From Salinicola salarius (GTDB lineage Bacteria > Pseudomonadota > Gammaproteobacteria > Pseudomonadales > Halomonadaceae): a stretch of DNA of 64,000 nt. The position numbers were made by a program, and so were the translations under genes. The stretch is from assembly GCF_003206135.1 (NCBI RefSeq), contig NZ_PZJT01000001.1:158826-222825 (forward strand), read 5' to 3'. Below the pieces are notes generated by a model. That model was not told where the DNA came from. It made no database searches and saw only the letters and a list, made by a program, of their open reading frames with translations. Shown piece after piece: positions 58,301-64,000 of this stretch (within the stretch, counting starts at the first letter, position 1; each line of letters begins with the position of its first letter).

Positions 58301-59599
58301 ATGCCCGAAACGCAACGGCCGAACTATCGCAGTGCGCTGGTCGTCGTCACGACGATCTTTTTCATGTGGGGTTTCATCACCTGTCTCAACGATATTCTGA
58401 TTCCTCACCTGAAAGCGGTCTTCTCGCTGAACTACACCCAGACCATGCTGATCCAGTTCACCTTCTTCGGTGCCTATTTCATCATGTCGCTGCCGATGGG
58501 CAAGGTGCTGGCCAAGGTCGGTTACAAGAACGCCATCAGTCTCGGACTTCTGATCGCCGCCATCGGCGCGGTGATGTTCTACCCTGCCGCCAGAGCGCCT
58601 TCCTATCCGCTGTTTCTGACCGCACTGTTCGTGCTGGCCAGCGGCGTCACCATGCTGCAGGTCGCCGCCAACCCCTACGTCAGCCTGCTGGGGCCGGAGG
58701 GCTCCGCTTCCAGCCGGCTCAATCTGGCGCAGGCGTTCAATTCGCTGGGCACGACGCTGGCCCCCTATTTCGGCGGGATGCTGATTTTGGGTGCGACGGT
58801 ACTGGGCGCCAGCGAGCTGGCCGACATGTCCGCCGCTGACCGGATGGCCTACAAGGTCGAGCAGGCACAAAGCGTGCAGCTTCCTTATCTGCTGCTGGCT
58901 GCCGTGCTCGCGATCCTCGCGGTGGTGGTCTATCTGTGGAAGCTGCCCAACTTCAAGGAGCAGGCCAGCGACGACAGCCCGACCGAGAACGTCACCGCCG
59001 CCCAGGCCTTGCGTCATCCTCACGTGCTATTCGGCGTTATCGGCATCTTTGCCTATGTCGGCGCCGAGGTCTCCATCGGCAGCTTCATGATCAACTATCT
59101 GTCGCTGCCGGAAATCGGCAACATGAGTGAAAGCAGCGCGGCCAGCTATGTCGCCTACTACTGGGGCGGCGCCATGATCGGCCGTTTCATCGGCTCGGCG
59201 TTGATGCAGAGATTCCACCCCAGCCTGCTGCTGGGCCTGTTTGCGATCGTCGCGGCGCTGCTGGTGCTGACCACCATGCTGACCTCCGGCCACATCGCGA
59301 TGTGGAGCATCGTCGCCATCGGGTTGTTCAACTCGATCATGTTCCCGACCATCTTCACGCTGGGGATCGCCAAGCTCGGCCCGCTGACCAGCAAGGCATC
59401 GAGCCTTTTGATCATGGCCATCGTCGGCGGCGCCATTCTCCCTGTCGCCCAGGGCGCGATCGCCGACACGGTCGGCATCCATCACGCCTTCGTGCTGCCG
59501 CTGATCTGCTACCTGTTCATCGCCTTCTATGGCTTCCGCGGCTCCCGGGTCATCAACCCGCACCCGTCGGTCCAGGCTGAAGCCAAGATCGCTTCGTAA
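58301..59599 (+). CDS. Sugar:H+ symporter, FucP/GluP-type MFS permease
   Basis: The protein has 432 residues with 12 helices. FHS-subfamily signatures are VTTIFFMWGFITCLNDILIPHLK near the N-terminus, FFGAYFIMSLPMGKVLAKVGYKNAI, VAANPYVSLLGPEGSASSRLNLAQAFNSLGTTLAPYFGG and YVGAEVSIGSFMINYL. Members carry L-fucose, glucose/galactose or related sugars. The sequence GSASSRLNLAQAFNSLGT is shared with GluP-like glucose/galactose permeases. No sugar catabolic gene is next to it. A strong palindromic terminator follows. Confidence 0.92.
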   Translation: MPETQRPNYRSALVVVTTIFFMWGFITCLNDILIPHLKAVFSLNYTQTMLIQFTFFGAYFIMSLPMGKVLAKVGYKNAISLGLLIAAIGAVMFYPAARAPSYPLFLTALFVLASGVTMLQVAANPYVSLLGPEGSASSRLNLAQAFNSLGTTLAPYFGGMLILGATVLGASELADMSAADRMAYKVEQAQSVQLPYLLLAAVLAILAVVVYLWKLPNFKEQASDDSPTENVTAAQALRHPHVLFGVIGIFAYVGAEVSIGSFMINYLSLPEIGNMSESSAASYVAYYWGGAMIGRFIGSALMQRFHPSLLLGLFAIVAALLVLTTMLTSGHIAMWSIVAIGLFNSIMFPTIFTLGIAKLGPLTSKASSLLIMAIVGGAILPVAQGAIADTVGIHHAFVLPLICYLFIAFYGFRGSRVINPHPSVQAEAKIAS

Positions 59600-59618
59600 T
59601 GCTCCAACCGGAACAAGG

Positions 59619-59650
59619 AACGCCCCTCCATGGAGGGGCGTTTGTGGTTT
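59619..59650. terminator. Bidirectional rho-independent terminator
   Basis: The palindrome spanning 59619-59642 (arms AACGCCCCTCCA and TGGAGGGGCGTT) is perfect; TTTGTGGTTT follows on the plus strand. It lies between converging genes. Confidence 0.88.
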
Positions 59651-59659
59651 ACTGCTTGG

Positions 59660-60007
59660 CTATCTTTCCCTGACGGCAGTGACCACGATCTCGATCAGGG
59701 TGCCCGCGCCGAGATCGCCGGCGCCAATCGTCGCGCGAGCCGGTAACGCATCGCCGAACCAGTCTGTCCACACCGCATTCATCTCCTGCTTCAATGCGAG
59801 GTCGGATACGAAGACATTGGCCGACACGACCTGCGAGCGGTCGATACCGACCTCGTCCAGATAAGTGCCGAGCTTTTCCAGCACCTGACGTGTCTGCCCT
59901 GCCATATCCAGCGACATGTCGTCGGCGGCAATACCACCGAAGAACAGGATTCCGTTGGCCTCCACGATGCGATGCATGATGGGTGTCTTGAGGTGACGCA
60001 TGATCAT
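59660..60007 (-). CDS. RidA family reactive-intermediate deaminase
   Basis: The protein has 115 residues. RidA/YjgF pattern: ANGILFFGGIAADDMSLDMAGQTRQVLEKLGTYLDEVGIDRSQVVSANVFVSDLALKQEMNAVWTDWFGDALPARATIGAGDLGAGTLIEIVVTAVRE. The Arg in PARAT and the Glu near the C-terminus match the active site. RidA proteins hydrolyse imines or enamines released by PLP or flavin enzymes. It lies in the same direction as, and after, the LysR gene that is divergent from the dehydrogenase, so it probably clears the imine that enzyme makes. ATG 60007 with AGGAG 8 nt upstream. Confidence 0.9.
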   Translation of the reverse strand: MIMRHLKTPIMHRIVEANGILFFGGIAADDMSLDMAGQTRQVLEKLGTYLDEVGIDRSQVVSANVFVSDLALKQEMNAVWTDWFGDALPARATIGAGDLGAGTLIEIVVTAVRER

Positions 60008-60095
60008 CAACAGCTCTCCTGTGAGAAAGCGCCAACGCTATCAGTCGCTTTCTATCACGGATAATGCCAATCGCCGCGCATGCTATAGCGCGTTG

Positions 60096-61010
60096 TTATG
60101 ACCACGACGGAAGATTGAGCGTTTCCAGCTTGCGCAGGAAAGCAGCACGGAATGCCTGGGCCAGTTGCGACAACGGCTGATCGCGCGGCGTCAACAGGGA
60201 GAAATCCTCTCCCAGCTCGACTGCCAGCGGCTTGAGTGTCACCCCGCCTTGCCCCCATGAAGCTGCACTGATCGGATCGAGAATGGCTATCCCCAGGCCA
60301 TGGGAGACCAAGCGAGTCGCCTGTAGCGCCAACGACACCTCGATACGGCGGCGGGGCCTGGCGCCCGCACTTTCCAGGCGGCGATCGAGTTCTATCCGTA
60401 GCGGGTCGTGGCGTTCGAAGCAGATCAATGCCTGATCGTCCAGGTCGCTGATGGCGATGGCGTCTCGCCGGGCCAGCGGGTGATCCAAGGACATGGCGCA
60501 AAGGCTCGGCAGCCGGTAACGAGTCTGATCCACGCGATCCTCGTTTTCCGCCACGATGGCAAACCCCAGATCGCAGCGTTGCGTCATGACTTCGTCGATC
60601 ACCTGCTCGGAGCGGAAGGTGGTCAACTCGACATCGGCGTCCGGATGCTCGGGAACGAAATCGGCCAGGACATCTGGCAGGAACGTCATGCCCAGCAGGG
60701 GCATGGTGCTGATTCTCAATCCGCCGACTTCCCGTTCACGAATGCGAGTCGCGGTATCACGCAGATGATCGATGCCGCGCCACACACTCACGACTTCGCG
60801 ATGGAATAGCCGCGCTTCCGGCGTCGGAGTCAGCCGGCCGCGTACCCGCTCGAACAACGCAAAACCAACGTCATGTTCGAGCTGCTTGAGCAAGCGCGTC
60901 ACCCCGGGCTGAGCGGTACGCATTCGTTGAGCGGCGGCGGTAACGGTGCCGCACTCCATCATCCATTTGAAGGCAAGGATCTGCCGATCGCGCAGTTGAG
61001 GTGTACGCAT
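60096..61010 (-). CDS. LysR family transcriptional regulator (opine/NocR-OccR-like)
   Basis: The protein has 304 residues. The N-terminal HTH is RDRQILAFKWMMECGTVTAAAQRMRTAQPGVTRLLKQLEHDVGFALFERVRGRLTPTPEARLF, the pattern AAQRMRTAQPGVTRLL being like the OccR/NocR branch. The C-terminal ligand-binding domain follows. It is divergent from the three-subunit dehydrogenase, the usual place for its target promoter, and upstream of ridA. The inducer is unknown; a D-amino acid, opine or cyclic amino acid is likely from the neighbours. Confidence 0.9.
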   Translation of the reverse strand: MRTPQLRDRQILAFKWMMECGTVTAAAQRMRTAQPGVTRLLKQLEHDVGFALFERVRGRLTPTPEARLFHREVVSVWRGIDHLRDTATRIREREVGGLRISTMPLLGMTFLPDVLADFVPEHPDADVELTTFRSEQVIDEVMTQRCDLGFAIVAENEDRVDQTRYRLPSLCAMSLDHPLARRDAIAISDLDDQALICFERHDPLRIELDRRLESAGARPRRRIEVSLALQATRLVSHGLGIAILDPISAASWGQGGVTLKPLAVELGEDFSLLTPRDQPLSQLAQAFRAAFLRKLETLNLPSWS

Positions 61011-61102
61011 AACATTAGGCTATAGAGCGACCATTGATTGGTATTGGATAGTATACCGACTCTGTCGCTATCGTCAGCCAAATGCCTTGGTTGGACGACA
61101 GT

Positions 61103-62221
61103 ATGCGTCAGGACTTCTTTATCGTCGGTGGTGGCGTGGTCGGGATGGCGATCGCCTATGGCCTCGCCCGTGCCGGTCAGGGCGTGACGGTCCTGGACGC
61201 CGACGATACGGCCTTTCGGGCGTCACGCGGCAATGCCGGATTGACATGGGTCCAGGGCAAGGGCGTAGGCATGCCGAGCTATGCGGAAATAAGCCTGGAT
61301 TCGGTCCAGGCCTGGCCGTCCTTCGCTCTCGAGCTGCAGCAGCGTACCGGCCTCGAGCTCGAGTATGAGCAACGCGGTGGCGTCGATTTATGTCTGGACG
61401 AAGAGGAAGCCCACGCCAGACGAACGGAATACCGCGAGCTTCAGGCACAGTCCGAACGTCTGCGTCGGGATTTTCATTGGGAATATCTGGATCGGGAGCA
61501 ATTACTCCCTTTTCTGCCCGGCCTGGGCGAACGCGTCGCTGGCGGTACCTGGTCGCCCCATGACGGGCATTGCAATCCGCTGTACCTGCTCCGAGCGCTT
61601 CATGCTGCCTGCCGGCGTCTTGGCGTCGACATTCGTCAAGCGACCCCGGTCGAAAATCTGGCGCGAACCGAATCGGGCTTTCGGGCGACGTTACGCGAGA
61701 GTCATGTCGAGGCCGAACGTTGCATCGTCGCTGCCGGGCTCGGCGCCAAAAGGCTTGCACCGCAGCTCGGGCTTTCGGGTGATGTCTTTCCGTTACGAGG
61801 GCAGATGCTGATCACCGAGCGCATGCCTCGTGTCGAGCAGTTACCGACGCCCCAGATTCGCCAGACAGCGACCGGCGGCTACCTGATCGGTGACACCCAT
61901 GAACGAGTCGGTCACGACAAGGGCGTTACGCTTCCGATGTTGCAAACGCTGGCCGACAAGGCAGTCCGTATCTTCCCGTTTCTGCGCTCGACCCGCCTGG
62001 TTCGTGCCTGGGCCGCTCTCAGAGTCATGACGCCGGATGGCTATCCGCTCTACGAACGCTCACTGACTCATCCCGGCGCCTATAACGTCAATTGCCACAG
62101 CGGCATCACCCTGGCTGCCTTTCATGCCGATGGCCTTGCCCAGGCAATCCTGGACGACCGGATTCACACACATTTTTCGCAATTTTCGGGAGCACGCTTC
62201 CATGTTCCGTCGACTCCCTGA
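61103..62221 (+). CDS. FAD-dependent amino-acid/opine dehydrogenase beta subunit (OoxB/HcnC-like)
   Basis: The protein has about 372 residues. The FAD-binding motif is FFIVGGGVVGMAIAYGLARAGQGVTVLDADD. DAAO-type blocks follow: SRGNAGLTWVQGKG, GGVDLCLDEEE, DGHCNPLYLLRALHAACRRLGVDI, RCIVAAGLGAKRLAPQLG, and the C-terminal YNVNCHSGITLAAFHADGLAQAIL. Members oxidise the C-N bond of opines, glycine or D-amino acids such as D-hydroxyproline. ATG 61103 directly precedes the Rossmann strand; ATG 61082 is possible. The next gene starts inside its end (62202). Confidence 0.87.
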   Translation: MRQDFFIVGGGVVGMAIAYGLARAGQGVTVLDADDTAFRASRGNAGLTWVQGKGVGMPSYAEISLDSVQAWPSFALELQQRTGLELEYEQRGGVDLCLDEEEAHARRTEYRELQAQSERLRRDFHWEYLDREQLLPFLPGLGERVAGGTWSPHDGHCNPLYLLRALHAACRRLGVDIRQATPVENLARTESGFRATLRESHVEAERCIVAAGLGAKRLAPQLGLSGDVFPLRGQMLITERMPRVEQLPTPQIRQTATGGYLIGDTHERVGHDKGVTLPMLQTLADKAVRIFPFLRSTRLVRAWAALRVMTPDGYPLYERSLTHPGAYNVNCHSGITLAAFHADGLAQAILDDRIHTHFSQFSGARFHVPSTP

Positions 62222-62519
62222 AACGGCGAGCGACTCGGCCGAAGTCACCCTGTGGGTGGATGGTGAACCACAGCAGGTGGGCGCCACGCTGAGCGTCGCT
62301 GCGGCACTCCTGCAACAGCGCGGCTGGGCCGAATACCGCCTTCACCATGACGGTACGCCCCGTGCGCCGTTGTGCATGATGGGAGTTTGCCACGACTGCC
62401 TAATCACGATCGACGGCGAGCCCAATCGTCAAGGCTGCCTTGTCATCGTCAAAGATGGCATGCGTATCGAAACGCAAATGCCCGCAGCCCAGCCAACACC
62501 CGGAGCGTCGACAGGATGA
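62202..62519 (+). CDS. Small (2Fe-2S) protein subunit (OoxC/HcnA-like)
   Basis: The protein has 105 residues. The short ferredoxin-type cluster site APLCMMGVCHDCLITIDGEPNRQGCL has the four Cys expected for one [2Fe-2S] cluster. It passes electrons in heterotrimeric HcnABC or opine-oxidase complexes. GGGAG before ATG 62202. It overlaps the flanking genes (20 bp with the first subunit, ATGA with the next), so the three are one translation unit. Confidence 0.88.
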   Translation: MFRRLPETASDSAEVTLWVDGEPQQVGATLSVAAALLQQRGWAEYRLHHDGTPRAPLCMMGVCHDCLITIDGEPNRQGCLVIVKDGMRIETQMPAAQPTPGASTG

Positions 62520-63931
62520 GCGAGAATCCCACATCGTCCCAGGTCGCCGAAGTTGCCATCATCGGTGCGGGCCCCTCAGGCCTCACTGCCGCCACGCGCC
62601 TGACCAAGGCGGGTCTGAAGCCGGTGGTATTCGATCTCAATGCCGCCCCCGGCGGACAAGTCTACCGGCAAGTCGAATCTCCGCAGGCCGATCTTCGAGT
62701 GACAGGCATCGACTACCGCCTCGGCCAACGAGTGGTGGAAGCCTTTCGCCGCGCCCGGGTCGATTATCGACCCGACAGCCGGGTGTGGTGGGTACAGCGC
62801 GTCGATGCCGGTTTCGAGCTGGGCGTGTTACATGAAGGGCGCTCCGCTGTCTGGCGGGCCCGGCGTCTGATTCTCTGCCATGGTGCGATGGAACGTCCGT
62901 TTCCTTTTCCCGGCTGGCAACTACCAGGCGTGATGACCGCCGGTGCCGCCCAGATCCTGCTCAAACAAGGCGGCCTGCTCCCCGAGGACGCGCCGATACT
63001 CGTAGGCAGTGGGCCGCTGATCTATCTGCTCGGCTGGCAATATCTTCAGGCTGGACATCCCCCGACCTGCATACTCGATCTCACGCCGCGCCTCCAGTGG
63101 CGCCTGCCGCTTCGCCAGCCGGGGAAGGCCTGGCATGCACGCGGCTACCTGTTCAAGGGCCTGAAAATGATGCTGGCCCTGAAGCGGGCCGGCGTTGCCA
63201 TCGAGCGTGATATCGAAGCCCTCGAGGCGATCGGCGACAAGGTCCTGGAGCAGATTCGCTATCGTCAGCGTGGACATTGGAAGCAGCGCCCGGCGAGTCT
63301 GTTGCTGAGCCATGTCGGCGTCATGCCAGAAACCCACCTCACGCGCTCGCTCGGCCTGACGCATCGTTGGCACGCCGAACAACAGAGCTTCTTGCCGGTA
63401 CGCGACGACACCCTGAGCGCTGACGAGAATCTGTGGGTCGTGGGCGATGGTGCTGCGATAGGCGGCGCGGTGAATGCCATGCGGGAGGGAACGTTGAGCG
63501 CGCTGGAGGTCATTGCGTCCTATCACGGGCTCACGAAGAAGGAACGGCACGAACGTGATGGCTTACGCCGCGAGCGCGCCCGGGATCTCTGCGCGCGCCA
63601 GTTGCTGGACGCCATGTTTCTCCCGTCGCTGAACATCGATGCCATGCCCGAAGAAACTATCATCTGCCGTTGCGAAGCGCTGACCCGCGGCGATCTCGAT
63701 CAAGCGATCTCGGATGGTGCCGAGGGCCCCAATCAACTCAAGGCCTTCACCCGCTGCGGCATGGGGCCGTGCCAGGGACGTCAGTGCAGCCTCAACGCCA
63801 CGCTGCTGCTTTCCCGACGCCTGGCGCAAACACCCGATCAGATCGGGCAATGGCAGATACGCCCCCCGGTCCAGACGATCACGCTCGGCGAACTGGCCAC
63901 ATCGAGCATGGTCGAGAACCGCGTAACCTAG
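62516..63931 (+). CDS. NAD(P)/FAD-dependent oxidoreductase alpha subunit with BFD-like cluster (OoxA/HcnB-like)
   Basis: The protein has 471 residues. The N-terminal FAD motif AEVAIIGAGPSGLTAATRLTKAG and a second dinucleotide fold lead to VVGDGAAIGGAVNAMREGTLSALEV. The C-terminal BFD-like [2Fe-2S] domain has IICRCEALTRGDLDQAI and FTRCGMGPCQGRQC. This is the alpha subunit of opine oxidase, hydrogen-cyanide synthase or D-hydroxyproline dehydrogenase-type complexes. With no cyanide operon context and a RidA neighbour, amino-acid or opine oxidation is favoured. The start overlaps the previous stop (ATGA). Confidence 0.9.
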   Translation: MSENPTSSQVAEVAIIGAGPSGLTAATRLTKAGLKPVVFDLNAAPGGQVYRQVESPQADLRVTGIDYRLGQRVVEAFRRARVDYRPDSRVWWVQRVDAGFELGVLHEGRSAVWRARRLILCHGAMERPFPFPGWQLPGVMTAGAAQILLKQGGLLPEDAPILVGSGPLIYLLGWQYLQAGHPPTCILDLTPRLQWRLPLRQPGKAWHARGYLFKGLKMMLALKRAGVAIERDIEALEAIGDKVLEQIRYRQRGHWKQRPASLLLSHVGVMPETHLTRSLGLTHRWHAEQQSFLPVRDDTLSADENLWVVGDGAAIGGAVNAMREGTLSALEVIASYHGLTKKERHERDGLRRERARDLCARQLLDAMFLPSLNIDAMPEETIICRCEALTRGDLDQAISDGAEGPNQLKAFTRCGMGPCQGRQCSLNATLLLSRRLAQTPDQIGQWQIRPPVQTITLGELATSSMVENRVT

Positions 63932-63984
63932 TCATAACGATGCTGAGCAAAATCCACGCACAACAACAGCAAGAGGAAATGGCA

Positions 63985-64000
63985 ATGCAACGCAAGACTT
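63985..64000 (+). CDS. Start of a further gene, cut by the window edge
   Basis: ATG 63985 follows AGAGG by 8 nt and reads MQRKT, a basic start such as a signal peptide might have. Only five codons are visible. The distance to the dehydrogenase operon (about 50 bp) suggests it belongs to it, perhaps as an uptake protein. Confidence 0.3.

Overview
The window looks like a chromosomal segment of a moderately halophilic gammaproteobacterium of the Halomonadaceae (Halomonas, Salinicola, Kushneria or Chromohalobacter type). The reasons are the high G+C content, the housekeeping order smc-zipA-ligA-yheU and pncC-recA-recX-alaS-lysC-csrA-tRNA-Ser-2x tRNA-Arg, and a carnitine-catabolism operon. The genus is inferred from gene content and was not tested. 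No prophage, insertion sequence, CRISPR array or rRNA was seen.

Layout. 1-5.4 kb: signalling genes, namely an H-NOX-type haem sensor translationally coupled to a PAS/degenerate-GGDEF/EAL protein, a voltage-gated-type K+ channel with a C-terminal zinc ribbon, and a chemoreceptor. 5.4-10.3 kb: the yciO / rnm / yciB-yciI group and mnmC, with three DnaA-box matches just before mnmC. 10.4-14.4 kb: a CitA/DcuS-type two-component system divergent from a 2-hydroxycarboxylate transporter. 14.5-14.7 kb: an intergenic cluster of perfect hairpins. 14.7-22.2 kb: smc, zipA, ligA and yheU on the minus strand. 22.5-23.7 kb: an HTH-less LexA/UmuD-like S24 protein and a YigZ protein.

23.7-30.6 kb holds the most unusual locus: a GntR regulator divergent, across a perfect 20-bp palindrome, from a six-gene run of cytoplasmic gamma-glutamyltransferase-family hydrolase, two half-size CHR (chromate-family) membrane proteins, and a complete tripartite tricarboxylate transporter (TctC, TctB, TctA). 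30.7-39.6 kb is housekeeping: dusC, three tRNAs, csrA, lysC, alaS, recX, recA with a consensus LexA box, and pncC. 40-48.5 kb: an unrecognised membrane protein, a tandem UspA protein with a SulP transporter, mntH-mntR, a HAD hydrolase, and an NfeD protease with a slipin. 48.7-52.3 kb: carnitine degradation (cdhR, cdhB, cdhA, cdhC). 52.6-54.9 kb: an AruH-type arginine:pyruvate transaminase followed by an ArgC-type-2 paralogue with a changed active-site motif. 55-59.6 kb: a beta-hydroxyacid dehydrogenase-like enzyme, a cupin and two MFS transporters. 59.7-63.9 kb: RidA, a LysR regulator and a three-subunit HcnABC/opine-oxidase-like dehydrogenase. The next gene is cut by the window end.

A further pattern across the window is a recurrence of adjacent short direct duplications (14-21 bp, usually 1-3 mismatches), mainly at gene junctions, in leaders and in flexible linkers. 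Two of them cover stop codons and one covers a stop/start overlap.
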